A DNA stretch of 64,000 nt from Paludibacteraceae bacterium (GCA_024399835.1 JAKSNK010000002.1:1-64000), one strand, 5' to 3'. Shown: positions 43,673 through 53,230, counted from the first letter of the stretch. Made by a program: numbers and translations. The notes: generated from the letters alone by a model not told the origin.

Positions 43673-43701
43673 AAGGCGGCTTGCAGCAATGCAGACCGCT
43701 T
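43673..43701 (+). terminator. hairpin after the beta-barrel gene
   Basis: AAGGCGG and CCGCTT close a stem with an inner TTGCA/TGCA pair, followed by TTGTTGTT. Just downstream, three heptamers of TCAAC(C/T)N type occur at 43764-43784. No other feature is seen in 43633-43909. Confidence 0.5.
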
Positions 43702-43909
43702 TGTTGTTCTACACGAAAAATAATGTTCTTTCCCTTCTTGCAGAGGAAGAACTTCCAACTTGCTCAACTTTCAACCTTCAACTACTCTCGTAAACAGTTC
43801 GTAGTGGATTTAACCTAAAAACCGCCAAAATTTATATGAATTTAGCGGGTGTGACCGAAAAATCTTAAAAAAATCGTCAAAAACTTGCATATATTTGCAA
43901 AAAAAAGTG

Positions 43910-43917
43910 TATCTTTG
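43910..43917 (+). promoter_or_regulatory. -7 box TATCTTTG for era
   Basis: TAnnTTTG match, 15 nt before the era ATG. It excludes the longer frame from 43885. Confidence 0.7.
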
Positions 43918-43932
43918 CAAAAAATATCAATT

Positions 43933-44847
43933 ATGCATCGTTCAGGTTTTGTAAATATAGTCGGTAACCCCAATGTGGGTAAATCGACACTCATGAATGC
44001 TCTCGTCGGAGAACGCCTTTCGATCATTACTTCCAAGGCACAGACAACCCGTCATCGTATCATGGGAATTGTTAACGGTGAGGATTTCCAAATCGTCTAT
44101 TCGGACACCCCGGGTGTCCTACACCCCAATTACAAACTGCAAGAGCAAATGTTGGAGTTCTCCCGTTCCGCCCTTGTGGATGCCGATGTGCTGCTTTATG
44201 TGACGGATGTGCAGGATACACCCGACAAGAATGCCGAGTTTCTTCAGAAGGTTAAGGCGTGGTCAGCACAGCATACTTCTTCGGGGAATGGCAAGAGCGG
44301 GGCTTGTTTCCTTATTATCAATAAGATTGATTTGACCACCCAAGAAACGCTCGAAGGTTTGGTGGACTTTTGGCATCGCGAATTGCCCGAAGCGGAAATA
44401 TTGCCCATCTCGGCACAAGAACGCTTTGGTATAGACCAATTGTTTGAGCAAATCAAAAATGCGTTGCCCGAGTGTCCGCCGTTCTTTGACAAAGAGCAAT
44501 TGACCGACAAACCGGCGCGTTTCTTCGTTAATGAAATCATTCGTGAGAAAATCCTGCTCAATTACGACAAAGAAATACCATATAGCGTGGAGGTGGAAGT
44601 GGAGTCCTTTTTGGAAGAACCAAAAATCATTCGCATATCTGCCGTCATTTATGTAGAGCGCGAAAGCCAAAAGGGTATCATTATAGGCAAGCAGGGTAGT
44701 GCTCTCAAAAAAGTCGGCACACAGGCGAGACACGATATAGAAGAGTTTTTCCAAAAACAGGTGTTTTTGCAATTGTTTGTCAAGGTCGATAAGGATTGGC
44801 GCAGCAATCAGGGACGACTCCGCCACTACGGCTACGACCTCAACTAA
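43933..44847 (+). CDS. era: GTPase Era
   Basis: Era is the GTPase that helps 30S assembly by binding the 3' end of 16S rRNA. From ATG 43933 the protein is 304 residues. G1 is GNPNVGKSTLMNAL, with the switch/G2 region SKAQTTRHRIMG, G3 SDTPGV, G4 NKID, G5 SAQ. The KH domain is at about 220-290 (IIIGKQGSALKKVGTQARHD), ending in the usual WRSNQGRLRHYGYD. It is followed by octamers and recQ. Confidence 0.97.
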   Translation: MHRSGFVNIVGNPNVGKSTLMNALVGERLSIITSKAQTTRHRIMGIVNGEDFQIVYSDTPGVLHPNYKLQEQMLEFSRSALVDADVLLYVTDVQDTPDKNAEFLQKVKAWSAQHTSSGNGKSGACFLIINKIDLTTQETLEGLVDFWHRELPEAEILPISAQERFGIDQLFEQIKNALPECPPFFDKEQLTDKPARFFVNEIIREKILLNYDKEIPYSVEVEVESFLEEPKIIRISAVIYVERESQKGIIIGKQGSALKKVGTQARHDIEEFFQKQVFLQLFVKVDKDWRSNQGRLRHYGYDLN

Positions 44848-44851
44848 CCGG

Positions 44852-44873
44852 TTCACCAACTCCCCGATTTCCC
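44852..44873. repeat. about three octamers between era and recQ
   Basis: TTCACCAA, CTCCCCGA, TTTCCC: the same word family as the exbB-exbD array, ending directly at the recQ ATG. Confidence 0.7.
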
Positions 44874-46532
44874 ATGACTCCGAAGGAGGCACTTGCGACA
44901 TATTTCGGTTATGATGCTTTTCGGCCTTTACAGGCGGAAATCATAGATAGTGTATTGTCAGGTCGCGATACTTTGGCATTGATGCCGACCGGCGGCGGCA
45001 AGTCGCTATGCTTTCAAATCCCGGCTTTGGTACAGGAAGGGTTGTGCTTGGTCATTTCTCCTCTAATCGCTTTGATGAAAGATCAAGTGACGAACTTAAA
45101 ACGCCGTGGCATTCAGGCGGCAGCCATTTATACAGGCATGAGTTATGACCGCCAGCGTGCCGCTTTGGATAATTGCCGGTTTGGTCCGTATAGATGTCTG
45201 TATGTCAGTCCCGAACGATTGGAGAGTGAGGATTTTCGCAAGCGCTTGGCATCTTTGCCCATTACGCTTATTGCCGTGGACGAAGCACATTGTATCAGTC
45301 AATGGGGATATGACTTCCGTCCGTCCTATTTGCGTATTGCACAGATTCGGCAACCCGGTATTCCCATTTTGGCACTAACGGCTACTGCTACACCTGATGT
45401 GGTGGACGATATACAGGATAAACTCGCTTTTCGCGAAAAACATGTGCTCAAAAAGTCCTTTGCACGCGCCAACTTGAGTTATGTGGTACGCTATTGCAAA
45501 GATGCTGATGAGAAACAGCAGCAATTGCAGCATATCCTCTCTTCGGTCAAAGGTCGTGCTATCGTGTATGTGCGCAACCGCAAGCGTACCGAGGAATTGG
45601 CAGAATTGTTAGGTTGCTCTTTCTATCACGCCGGGTTGTCTGCCCAAGAGCGTGCCAGACGGCAAGATACATGGGAGGGGATCATGGTGTGTACCAACGC
45701 ATTTGGCATGGGAATAGACCGACCGGATGTGCGGTTGGTAATACATTACGACTTGCCGGATACATTAGAGGCATACTTTCAGGAAGCAGGACGCGCCGGA
45801 CGGGATGAGCAAAAGGCGTATGCAGTCTTGCTCTACGCACCTGAGGATAAAGTGAAAGCACGCAAGCGCGTACACGATAACTATCCTGACAAGGAGTTCA
45901 TTGCCAATGTTTATCACAAGACCTGCGATTTCTTGGGTGTTGGCGCCGGTAGTGGTCTATATCACTCGTTTGCCCTGCACATGGACGAACTCGTACAAGC
46001 GATGCACTTGCCGCTGTTGCAGACTTATTCTGCCCTGCATATTCTGTCGCAAGCGGGCTATATCGACTTTGAGGACGAACAGGAAACGCAACCGCGCGTA
46101 CAAATCAATACATCCGTATCGTCTTTGCGACAATACGCTTTGACCAATGACCAATTGGAGTTGTTGCAGCACTTGATGCGGGCATATCCGGGAATATTTA
46201 CGGACTTGCAGTATATCCGCGAAGAAGTAACCAACGACCTCCATCGGCAATTGTCTGCCTTGGCAGCACGGCATATTATTACCTATCTGCCCCGCACGCG
46301 GGCTTGCAGATTCACTTTTACGCAAGAGCGGCAGACGGATATATGGTTATCGCCCGAAGTGTATGAGAAAAGAGCCGAACATTACACTTCTAAACTGAGT
46401 GCTATGGTTGAATATGCCGAAAATACGCAGTTCTGCCGTTCACAGGTTCTGTTGGCATATTTTGGAGAAGAAAATGCGCCTGTTTGTGGCACATGTGATA
46501 TATGTTTAACTAATAAAAAAGTACAAGTATGA
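44874..46532 (+). CDS. recQ: RecQ-family ATP-dependent DNA helicase
   Basis: RecQ unwinds DNA 3' to 5' in recombination and repair. The 552-residue protein has Q-motif/FRPLQ, Walker A ([16 protein letters not shown]), DEAH ([18 protein letters not shown]), motif III LTATATP, and motifs V-VI ([14 protein letters not shown] [25 protein letters not shown]). The C-terminal part differs from E. coli RecQ: a winged-helix-like region comes first, and the zinc Cys residues (FCRSQVLL ... VCGTCDIC) are at the very end. HRDC is absent. ATG 44874 is chosen because the preceding residues are encoded by era and the octamers. It overlaps the rubrerythrin gene by 4 nt. Confidence 0.93.
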   Translation: MTPKEALATYFGYDAFRPLQAEIIDSVLSGRDTLALMPTGGGKSLCFQIPALVQEGLCLVISPLIALMKDQVTNLKRRGIQAAAIYTGMSYDRQRAALDNCRFGPYRCLYVSPERLESEDFRKRLASLPITLIAVDEAHCISQWGYDFRPSYLRIAQIRQPGIPILALTATATPDVVDDIQDKLAFREKHVLKKSFARANLSYVVRYCKDADEKQQQLQHILSSVKGRAIVYVRNRKRTEELAELLGCSFYHAGLSAQERARRQDTWEGIMVCTNAFGMGIDRPDVRLVIHYDLPDTLEAYFQEAGRAGRDEQKAYAVLLYAPEDKVKARKRVHDNYPDKEFIANVYHKTCDFLGVGAGSGLYHSFALHMDELVQAMHLPLLQTYSALHILSQAGYIDFEDEQETQPRVQINTSVSSLRQYALTNDQLELLQHLMRAYPGIFTDLQYIREEVTNDLHRQLSALAARHIITYLPRTRACRFTFTQERQTDIWLSPEVYEKRAEHYTSKLSAMVEYAENTQFCRSQVLLAYFGEENAPVCGTCDICLTNKKVQV

Positions 46533-47074
46533 AGAAAAAATTTGTATGCCCTATTTGCGGGTTTGTATTTGAGGGGGAGGAAGCACCGGAGCGTTGTCCC
46601 CAATGTAAGCAGATTGTAACATGGAAAGTTGCTTCAGAGGAGCGTCTTCAATTTGCATGTGAACATGTCATTGGTATAGCCAAAGATACGGATGATCAAA
46701 TGAAAGCTGACCTGAATGCACACTTTATGGGTGAAGCCACCGAAGTAGGTATGTATTTGGCAATGTCCCGTCAAGCTGACCGTGAGGGTTATCCCGAGAT
46801 TGCTGAGGCATTCAAACGCTATGCTTTTGAAGAAGCAGAGCATTGTGCCAAATTCGCAGAACTGTTAGGCGAAGTGGTATGGGATACCAAAACCAACTTG
46901 GAAAAACGCATGATGGCGGAAGCCGGTGCTTGCGAAGGCAAACTTGCTATTGCTACCCGTGCCAAAGAATTGAATCTGGATGCTATCCATGATACCGTTC
47001 ATGAGATGGCTAAAGATGAAGCACGCCACGGAAGCGGTTTCCAAGGATTATACAATCGCTATTTTAAGAAATAA
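46529..47074 (+). CDS. reverse-type rubrerythrin
   Basis: A 181-residue rubrerythrin that reduces hydrogen peroxide to water. The rubredoxin domain is N-terminal ([20 protein letters not shown], two Cys pairs), followed by the four-helix di-iron domain with metal-ligand motifs [32 protein letters not shown] and [13 protein letters not shown]. This order is the reverse of classical rubrerythrin. It is coupled to recQ by a 4-nt overlap, an association of repair and oxidative-stress genes. The 3' end overlaps the convergent mutY gene by 16 nt. Confidence 0.93.
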   Translation: MKKKFVCPICGFVFEGEEAPERCPQCKQIVTWKVASEERLQFACEHVIGIAKDTDDQMKADLNAHFMGEATEVGMYLAMSRQADREGYPEIAEAFKRYAFEEAEHCAKFAELLGEVVWDTKTNLEKRMMAEAGACEGKLAIATRAKELNLDAIHDTVHEMAKDEARHGSGFQGLYNRYFKK

Positions 47075-48066
47075 GGAAACAATTGCTCCAACGCACGCAG
47101 CGTTAAACGACTGAATGCATAGTCATCCAAGTCGTGGATAGAAACGGTCTTGCACTCCGACAAGGATGGTAGGACCGTTACTCGTTTGATATGGAAATGG
47201 GCATGAAGTTTCTGATGACTGAGTTGGTGTGTCAGCAATAAATGTGCAGAGGTCTGAGGTCTGAATTGAGCGAAAGTCGTCTCATCCGTTTCTTCCAAGG
47301 GAAACTCCCATAGGTGTCTCCATATATCGTTATCTTGCCGCTGGCGGATAAGTACTTGCTTTTCACATAAGTAAATGGTATAGATAAAGTACCGCTGTCT
47401 GATTTTCGGTCGTGGTTTGCGTACCGGCAGCAAGGACACTGTATGATGTGCATACGCCTCGCAAAAAACTTGTAGCGGACAATGTTCACAATCCGGATTC
47501 TGTGGCACACAATACAATGCTCCAAATTCCATAATTGCCGAATTGAATAATCGGGCATGATGACGGTCTAAGAGTTCGTTGGCAACTTGATGAAAATGTT
47601 TCTTCCCTTGTGTGGTATCGAACGCTATTTCACAATCCGTCAATCGTGCCAATACGCGATATACATTCCCGTCCAATGCGGGATAGGGTAGGTTGTAGGC
47701 AAAACTGGCAATGGCACCGGCGGTATATTCGCCTACGCCGGACATCTGCCGAAGCCCTTCAAATGTCGTAGGCATACTTTGCAACTGTCGGGCGGATTTG
47801 TAGATGTTGCGTGCCCGTGAGTAGTAGCCAAGTCCCTGCCATAGTCGCAATACCTCATCTTCCGTCGCTGACGCTAAAGACGATAAGTCAGGAAAACGGT
47901 TGATAAACCGCAAATAATAATCCAATCCCTGATCCACTCGCGTTTGCTGAAGGATAATTTCCGATATCCATATTCGATACGCATCTTGTGTCTCACGCCA
48001 GGGCAAAATACGATGATTGACTTCGTACCAAGAGTATAAATTATGATAAAATAGGTCTTTTTTCAT
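47059..48066 (-). CDS. mutY: A/G-specific adenine glycosylase
   Basis: MutY removes adenine paired with 8-oxoguanine. From ATG 48066 the protein has 335 residues. It shows [20 protein letters not shown] with the catalytic Glu, QQTRVDQG, the helix-hairpin-helix and Asp ([30 protein letters not shown]), and the 4Fe-4S Cys set ([17 protein letters not shown]). The C-terminal NUDIX-like domain that senses 8-oxoG follows. The neighbouring rubrerythrin also counters oxidative damage. The promoter box at 48079-48086 is 12 nt upstream. Confidence 0.97.
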   Translation of the reverse strand: MKKDLFYHNLYSWYEVNHRILPWRETQDAYRIWISEIILQQTRVDQGLDYYLRFINRFPDLSSLASATEDEVLRLWQGLGYYSRARNIYKSARQLQSMPTTFEGLRQMSGVGEYTAGAIASFAYNLPYPALDGNVYRVLARLTDCEIAFDTTQGKKHFHQVANELLDRHHARLFNSAIMEFGALYCVPQNPDCEHCPLQVFCEAYAHHTVSLLPVRKPRPKIRQRYFIYTIYLCEKQVLIRQRQDNDIWRHLWEFPLEETDETTFAQFRPQTSAHLLLTHQLSHQKLHAHFHIKRVTVLPSLSECKTVSIHDLDDYAFSRLTLRALEQLFPYFLK

Positions 48067-48078
48067 TGTAATCGGGTG

Positions 48079-48086
48079 CAAAATTA
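48079..48086 (-). promoter_or_regulatory. -7 box TAATTTTG for mutY
   Basis: TAnnTTTG match; it leaves an 8-nt predicted leader. It is divergent from the box at 48150-48157. Confidence 0.65.
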
Positions 48087-48149
48087 CAAAAAAAATGCGA
48101 AAAAATGAATTTTTTTTGAGAAAAACTTTTATATTTCAGAAATTTGTAG

Positions 48150-48157
48150 TAACTTTG
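48150..48157 (+). promoter_or_regulatory. -7 box TAACTTTG for the HU-rng unit
   Basis: TAnnTTTG match with an upstream TTTG at about 48143, 43 nt before the HU ATG. Confidence 0.7.
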
Positions 48158-48200
48158 TGAACAATTTCGTCGTTGAAAAACAAATAACACTATTATAATT

Positions 48201-48473
48201 ATGACAAAAGCTGAACTAGTTACAGAAATCGCCATCCAAACCGGTTATGATCGTAACACGATTTTAATGGTATTGGAATCGGCTATGATGAATGTTAAAA
48301 GGTCTGTTGCAGGAGGCGAGAATGTCTATCTGCGCGGATTCGGTAGTTTTATCACCAAAGTGCGTGCAAGAAAGATAGCTCGCAATATTACAGCCAAACA
48401 GTCTATGGTTGTTCCGGAGCACAAAATTCCGGCATTCAAACCATCTGACGATTTCTGCGATATGCTGAAATAA
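48201..48473 (+). CDS. HU/IHF-family DNA-binding protein
   Basis: A 90-residue nucleoid protein. It has the N-terminal helices TKAELVTEIAIQTGYDRNTI and the beta-arm region GENVYLRGFGSFITKVRARK with RxARN (KIARNITAKQSMVVPEH), where HU usually has the Pro-containing minor-groove arm. It ends KIPAFKPSDDFCDML. HU-type proteins bend and compact DNA as dimers. It is first in a unit with a 29-residue basic protein and rng. In Bacteroidetes such HU genes often head operons of translation genes. Confidence 0.93.
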   Translation: MTKAELVTEIAIQTGYDRNTILMVLESAMMNVKRSVAGGENVYLRGFGSFITKVRARKIARNITAKQSMVVPEHKIPAFKPSDDFCDMLK

Positions 48474-48506
48474 ACTTTATTTATCAACTTATAAAATCTA
48501 ACTTTT

Positions 48507-48596
48507 ATGCCTAACGGAAAGAAACATAAGAGACATAAGATGTCTACACACAAACGCAAAAAGCGTTTGCGTAAGAATCGTCATAAGCATAAGTAA
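48507..48596 (+). CDS. 29-residue basic protein, mS38/COX24-like (bS22 type)
   Basis: A short open frame, 29 codons, too small for most gene finders: MPNGKKHKRHKMSTHK and then a KRKKRLRKNRHKHK core. About two thirds of the residues are Lys, Arg or His. The core matches the AURKAIP1/COX24 pattern of mitochondrial mS38 and actinobacterial bS22, tiny proteins of the small ribosomal subunit. It lies 33 bp after the HU gene and ahead of a strong two-step hairpin and rng. A ribosomal role is inferred from the pattern; no structure of this species supports it here. Confidence 0.8.
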   Translation: MPNGKKHKRHKMSTHKRKKRLRKNRHKHK

Positions 48597-48623
48597 ATCT
48601 TACGCTTGTGCGGTAGGTTAACC

Positions 48624-48681
48624 GGCTTTGTGGCGATAAGCCGTCTTGGGCGCAAGATGGTTGGCTACAAAGCCCTTTTTT
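48624..48681 (+). terminator. two-step hairpin terminator or attenuator before rng
   Basis: GGCTTTGT pairs with ACAAAGCC (48624-48631, 48667-48674), and inside it CCGTCTTG pairs with CAAGATGG (48641-48648, 48653-48660). A T6 run follows at 48676. It ends 16 bp before the rng ATG, with no promoter box between, so rng must be made by readthrough. Confidence 0.85.
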
Positions 48682-48696
48682 AATTATTATTGCAGT

Positions 48697-50259
48697 ATGA
48701 AAAGCGAATTATTTGTGGATGTACAGCCACAAGAGATTGCTATCGCGCTAACAGAAGACGCCCGCTTGCAAGAGGTCAACCGCGAACAACGCGGTATTGA
48801 CAATTTTGCCGTAGGAAATATCTACTATGGACGGGTTAAAAAAGTTATGCCGGCTCTGAATGCAGTCTTTGTGGATGTCGGTTTTGAAAAAGAAGCTTTT
48901 CTACACTATTTGGATCTTGGTTCTGAATTTAGAACATTGCGTGCCTACACGACCAAAGCCGTGAGTGACCGCCGCAAAGTACCGGCTTTGTCGTCCGTCA
49001 AAAGACAAGAGAATGTCGGGAAAGAGGGACAAATTGCCGATTTGTTGCATGTTGGAGACCAATTATTGGTACAGGTAATCAAAGAGCCCATCAATACCAA
49101 GGGACCTCGATTGACCGCCGAGTTGAGTCTCGCTGGGAGAAACATGGTACTTATCCCCTATGCGGACAAGGTAATGGTATCCTCTAAAATCAAACGCGAA
49201 AGCGAGCGCACACGACTCAAACAATTGGTGCAGTCAATCAAACCGCAGGGATTTGGTGTCATTGTACGCACTTTGGCTGAAGACAAGCGGGTGATGGAAT
49301 TGGATGGCGAACTCAAATTGTTGTTGCAACGCTGGGAAGAAACCATTCACAACTTGCAAAAACCGCAAGAGTCATCCGTACAGAGCACTCCTGCAAAAGA
49401 TTCCGAAGTAAGATTGGTCGGTGAGGAATTAGACCGAACAATCGGAATCTTGCGTGACATGTTTACCACCGATTTCTCGGGTATTTATGTCAACGATGCA
49501 CAGATGTATAGCCAAATTCGCCAATATGTGACCATGATTGCGCCTGAAGCCGTGAAAATTGTCAAACAATACAAGGGGAAAGAACCTATCTTTGACAAGT
49601 TTGACATCACGCGCCAAATGAAAACAGGACTTGGTCATACGGTCGGATTTAAGAACGGAGGGTACTTGGTAATTGACAAAACAGAAGCATTATTTGCCAT
49701 TGATGTCAATTCCGGCAGCAAAAAAATCTATGAGGATCAAGAGCAAAATGCGTTTCAATACAATATGCTGGCAGCCGATGAAATCGTGCACCAACTTAGA
49801 TTGCGCGATATCGGGGGTATCATCATTGTTGACTTTATAGACATGGATGACAAAACCCATCAACAGCAGTTGTTTGAACACATGGTCGAACTGATGAACC
49901 ATGACCGTGCCAAACACAATGTGTTGCCACTAAGCAAGTTCGGACTGATGCAAATCACTCGTCAACGCGTGCGCCCCGCGGTGGAAATGGATATGATGGA
50001 AGTTTGTCCTACCTGTATGGGAAAAGGGAAAATTCAACCTTCAATCCTTTTCACAGATCAAGTGGAAGAACAAATCGTTCACGAAACGGAAGAACATGGC
50101 AGAGGATTGACTTTGTATGTGCATCCTTTTGTGTACGCTTATGCTACCAAGGGTTGGTTGCATAGTCTGAAAAACAAATGGAAACACCAATACGGTGTCA
50201 CTTTGCGTGAAGACCAAAGTTTGGGCATGTTGCAAACGCGATTTAGTGAGAAAAGTTAA
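48697..50259 (+). CDS. rng: ribonuclease G
   Basis: RNase G/E-family endoribonuclease for rRNA and mRNA processing, 520 residues from ATG 48697. It has an N-terminal region with the S1 domain (NIYYGRVKKVMPALNAVFVD, VGFEKEAFLHYLDLG), an RNase H-like part, the catalytic DNase I-like part with Asp residues (LFAIDVNSGSK and IIIVDFIDM), and the zinc-link CPTCMGKGKI. A Bacteroidetes-type insertion occurs in the S1 region (about 78-105). It is read from the HU promoter through the hairpin at 48624-48681, which could serve as an RNase G target for autoregulation; that is an inference. Confidence 0.95.
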   Translation: MKSELFVDVQPQEIAIALTEDARLQEVNREQRGIDNFAVGNIYYGRVKKVMPALNAVFVDVGFEKEAFLHYLDLGSEFRTLRAYTTKAVSDRRKVPALSSVKRQENVGKEGQIADLLHVGDQLLVQVIKEPINTKGPRLTAELSLAGRNMVLIPYADKVMVSSKIKRESERTRLKQLVQSIKPQGFGVIVRTLAEDKRVMELDGELKLLLQRWEETIHNLQKPQESSVQSTPAKDSEVRLVGEELDRTIGILRDMFTTDFSGIYVNDAQMYSQIRQYVTMIAPEAVKIVKQYKGKEPIFDKFDITRQMKTGLGHTVGFKNGGYLVIDKTEALFAIDVNSGSKKIYEDQEQNAFQYNMLAADEIVHQLRLRDIGGIIIVDFIDMDDKTHQQQLFEHMVELMNHDRAKHNVLPLSKFGLMQITRQRVRPAVEMDMMEVCPTCMGKGKIQPSILFTDQVEEQIVHETEEHGRGLTLYVHPFVYAYATKGWLHSLKNKWKHQYGVTLREDQSLGMLQTRFSEKS

Positions 50260-50263
50260 AAAT

Positions 50264-50297
50264 TAAACAGGGTGTGGCATAATGTCCACCCTGTTTA
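50264..50297 (+). terminator. hairpin after rng
   Basis: An 11-bp perfect stem (TAAACAGGGTG / CACCCTGTTTA). No long T run follows and the next ATG is only 12 bp away, so it may end or attenuate transcription into the envelope genes. Confidence 0.6.
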
Positions 50298-50309
50298 GTA
50301 AAACAAATT

Positions 50310-50954
50310 ATGAAGAAATTTACAATCCTTTTTTTATTGGTTTTACCGGTACTTTGTCGGGCTGAAAAGACATCTATGTTTGCTGATTCCCTTCGGCACG
50401 AGGTGCGCGTGGGGTGGGGAGACCCTATTTTTGAGAGTGCCATGAAATATGAATTTCCACACTTGGGAAAACCATTTACGGAAGTGACATACTTACCGGG
50501 ACACTGGTTCGCTGAGTATCAGTATTACTGGTTATCGTGGCTCTCGACGGGTATGATTGTTGACTATACGGGCATGGGGTGGCGAGATAAAAACGACTCT
50601 CGTCATACCAACCATTGCTATTATGATATCAGTATTTTGCCCACGGTACGCTTTACCTATTATCGCCACCCGTGGGTCAAACTCTATAGTGCCGTCATGG
50701 TGGGTGTAACTGTCAATGGAGGTACAGAATTGGATCCTGTGCGGAATACCAAAACGGTGTGTTACCCGGGAGTAGGCATTACTGCATTGGGCATGCAGGT
50801 CGGGCAAAAAGGATTTTATGGCGCAGTCGAGATAGGCGGACTGAGTGCTTTAATGAGTTTTCAAGATATTGCATTGCTGTCCAGCCGTATGATTACATTA
50901 AGCATTGGCTATAAATTCAATGCTCCGCGAGTAAAAAAGGAGGGTAAACTATGA
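50310..50954 (+). CDS. exported protein, probable outer-membrane barrel
   Basis: A 214-residue protein with signal peptide MKKFTILFLLVLPVLCRA. The mature part is Tyr/Trp-rich with alternating strands (WFAEYQYYWLSWLSTGMIVD, LSIGYKF at the end), consistent with a small outer-membrane beta-barrel. I do not recognise a family with a known role. It overlaps the next lipoprotein gene by 4 nt (ATGA) and starts a run of three envelope genes (50310, 50951, 52253). Confidence 0.72.
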   Translation: MKKFTILFLLVLPVLCRAEKTSMFADSLRHEVRVGWGDPIFESAMKYEFPHLGKPFTEVTYLPGHWFAEYQYYWLSWLSTGMIVDYTGMGWRDKNDSRHTNHCYYDISILPTVRFTYYRHPWVKLYSAVMVGVTVNGGTELDPVRNTKTVCYPGVGITALGMQVGQKGFYGAVEIGGLSALMSFQDIALLSSRMITLSIGYKFNAPRVKKEGKL

Positions 50955-52246
50955 AAAAAATTATTCCTGTAATCGGTCTGCTGGTTGTGTTTACATCGTG
51001 CCATCACGATGATCCTGAATTAGGGTTTGATTTTTCCAACTTAGAGACCAATGGCAAACGCTTTGTCGCTTATAGTGAGCATGATTATGATGTGCTGGAA
51101 GAACAACCATGGAATCAATTGCCAATGGATATAGAGTTTGATTCGTCAGGTAATGTAATAGAGGACCATTCGCGCAAGGCAAGTGCATTAGTGACGACTG
51201 ATTTGGCATGCGGTATTATTGAGTCTTTGGCGTCGTATAAAGTACATCAAGTCTGTGGTACTTACGAGTCTGTTGATGCGAATGGTAATCCGGTTACTCT
51301 GTCGGGCGCAATATTCTTCCCTCCTAAAGGTACAATTAAAAATGTACTGATTTGTTGTCACTATACGGTGGCTGCTAATTATGAGGTGCCGTCGTCCACT
51401 TTCCCGATCGAAGCGACATTGGCTGCATTGGGCTATTTGGTGGTGATGCCGGATTATTTAGGTTATGGCGTGACACGAAATATGGTACATCCTTATCTTC
51501 AAGCTAAAGTAACGGCTAAGAATGTATTGGATATGGCATTGGGTGTCCGTTCGTTTATCGTTGAGCGAAAATTGCAAATACAAAGCGATGAAGTTATCTC
51601 AATTGGCTATAGTCAGGGGGGAGCTACATCTATGTGGGTACAGTATTTTATGGAATCGGATGATGAATATAAGGGGTTGTTTAAGTTGAAGAAAAATTAC
51701 TGCGGTGGTGGACCGTATAATGTAGCGCGTACCTATGACTATTGTGTTAAAGCGGACGAAACGGGCATCCCTTATGCTGTCCCGATGATTATTCTGGGTA
51801 TGTCAGAGGGTATGGGCGAACCGCTGGATATATCGAAATTCTTCAGGGAACCATTGTTGTCAAATTATAAGGAATGGTTTAATTCTAAGGCATATAATGG
51901 CATACAGATTACCAAAATGATAGGTGTTAATCGTCTCAGTAAGATTTTGACACCGGATGGTTTAGATCGTAGTAAGGGAGAAACTCAACGCCTCTATCGT
52001 GCTTTGCAAGCCAATAGTTTGCCGGAGTCATATCGTCCTAAAGCTCCTATATGTATATTCCACTCGATGGATGATCAAACGGTGCCTTTTGTAAATGCAC
52101 AGGTTGTCCGCTATTGTTTTAGTCACTACGATATGCGTTCCGGTACAATGCCCGTTTCGAATGTGGAATATGACTTTGATCACTATGGTAATCACCAAAG
52201 CGGGTGCATTAAGTTTTATTTGAAAATGTTCAAAACATTAAAATAG
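50951..52246 (+). CDS. alpha/beta-hydrolase lipoprotein (secretory-lipase-like)
   Basis: A 431-residue lipoprotein; the leader MKKIIPVIGLLVVFTSC gives a lipobox with Cys17. The fold is alpha/beta hydrolase of the LIP/prolyl-aminopeptidase-like group. Nucleophile elbow ISIGYSQGGATSM (Ser about 221), catalytic Asp in FHSMDDQTVPF, and catalytic His in FDHYGNHQSGC near the end. The oxyanion-forming segment VLICCHYTVAA and VVMPDYLGYG are also present. It is probably an esterase or lipase displayed at the outer membrane. It is coupled to genes on both sides (4-nt overlap and 6-bp gap). Confidence 0.88.
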   Translation: MKKIIPVIGLLVVFTSCHHDDPELGFDFSNLETNGKRFVAYSEHDYDVLEEQPWNQLPMDIEFDSSGNVIEDHSRKASALVTTDLACGIIESLASYKVHQVCGTYESVDANGNPVTLSGAIFFPPKGTIKNVLICCHYTVAANYEVPSSTFPIEATLAALGYLVVMPDYLGYGVTRNMVHPYLQAKVTAKNVLDMALGVRSFIVERKLQIQSDEVISIGYSQGGATSMWVQYFMESDDEYKGLFKLKKNYCGGGPYNVARTYDYCVKADETGIPYAVPMIILGMSEGMGEPLDISKFFREPLLSNYKEWFNSKAYNGIQITKMIGVNRLSKILTPDGLDRSKGETQRLYRALQANSLPESYRPKAPICIFHSMDDQTVPFVNAQVVRYCFSHYDMRSGTMPVSNVEYDFDHYGNHQSGCIKFYLKMFKTLK

Positions 52247-52258
52247 GAGAGTATGAAT

Positions 52259-53212
52259 ATGAAAAAACTGTGTTTTATAGCATCGGTATTCGTACTGTTT
52301 TTAGGATGTAAACATAAAAATCAACCGACTACGGTGATGGATTTTGATGTAACTATTTCGCGCATAGAGTCTCATCGTGTGTGGGTGGATATCTTCCCCA
52401 AAGACGAGTTTATGCGTTATTGCATCGATTGGATGCCCGTTGAGGAATGGAATGCCTATTCTTCCGAGCAGGAATATAAGAATAAATTGGCAAAGAAATT
52501 ATCAGAATACTCTCCCGAACTATATGATATGCTGACAGAATCGGGCGCGTATATGCATTCGATAGTTGTTTGTCCTAATACAGAATATCGTTTTGTGTTG
52601 GTAGGTGTTGATGGCAATCGGAATCTTACGGATCTGCGGGTAATTAAATTTACATCTGCTCAAGAGCACCATAGTACTTTTAGTTTGGAGGCAGATTCTA
52701 TTCGTTTGATTGACGGTGTGATTTCCGTTAGTCCGAGCAACATAACTGACACATATTTTTGGGACTATGAACTTAAGAAAAATGTCGATCGGGATTGGAG
52801 TAAATTACACTCTCTTTGGTTTTACTACGATATAGAGTATTATTATCAAATGGACTTCTTCCCGGACATACTGAGTCAGGGGAAAGACAGTGAGAATATC
52901 TTTAATTTCTATACCGAGAGCGAAATACAAGAAGGTGATACAATCTGCTTCTTGTCGGTTGGTTATGACGAGACCGGTGAGACTACCTCTGCTTATCAAC
53001 CTTTCTGGATTATCTATCATGAGAACGGGTTAACAACCTCCACGATGGTAAAAGAAGCGACTAAAGATGATTGCGAAGATATCTTCTTATGGATAACTAT
53101 GGCTACTGTGCCCCGACGAGGTTCGGGCAATGCTTTATTACCTTCTTCCGAACGGAATCTTCACCCGTCCCTTTGCCGCAGAGATAGGTATATTCCTCGA
53201 CATATTAAGTAA
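52259..53212 (+). CDS. lipoprotein of unknown function, doubtful 3' end
   Basis: The product is 317 residues from ATG 52259 (a second ATG at 52253 is possible). Leader MKKLCFIASVFVLFLGC has a lipobox. Two repeated Ig-like or fibronectin-like modules seem present (FDVTISRIESHRVWVDIFPK, then AEAD-type strands), with YRFVLVGVDGN and ICFLSVGYDETGE. The final about 40 residues (VPRRGSGNALLPSSERN onward) are Arg/Ser-rich, unlike the rest, and overlap an antisense ORF with its own promoter. A frameshift near 53085-53095 would give a different ending. The true 3' end is therefore uncertain. Confidence 0.65.
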   Translation: MKKLCFIASVFVLFLGCKHKNQPTTVMDFDVTISRIESHRVWVDIFPKDEFMRYCIDWMPVEEWNAYSSEQEYKNKLAKKLSEYSPELYDMLTESGAYMHSIVVCPNTEYRFVLVGVDGNRNLTDLRVIKFTSAQEHHSTFSLEADSIRLIDGVISVSPSNITDTYFWDYELKKNVDRDWSKLHSLWFYYDIEYYYQMDFFPDILSQGKDSENIFNFYTESEIQEGDTICFLSVGYDETGETTSAYQPFWIIYHENGLTTSTMVKEATKDDCEDIFLWITMATVPRRGSGNALLPSSERNLHPSLCRRDRYIPRHIK

Positions 53213-53221
53213 TTCAAGCAT
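53138..53221 (-). CDS. possible 27-residue basic protein, antisense to lipoprotein 3' end
   Basis: Read leftward from ATG 53221, a 27-codon frame begins MLELLNMSRN and ends KGRVKIPFGRR. It has seven Lys/Arg, mostly in the C-terminal half. A TATCTTTG box (53231-53238) ends 9 nt before its ATG, the same geometry as at pdxJ and the NtrY-like kinase. Just after its stop, GCCCGA/TCGGGGC can form a hairpin. I do not recognise a family. A chance ORF is possible. Confidence 0.4.
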   Translation of the reverse strand: MLELLNMSRNIPISAAKGRVKIPFGRR

Positions 53222-53230
53222 ATTTTGTTG

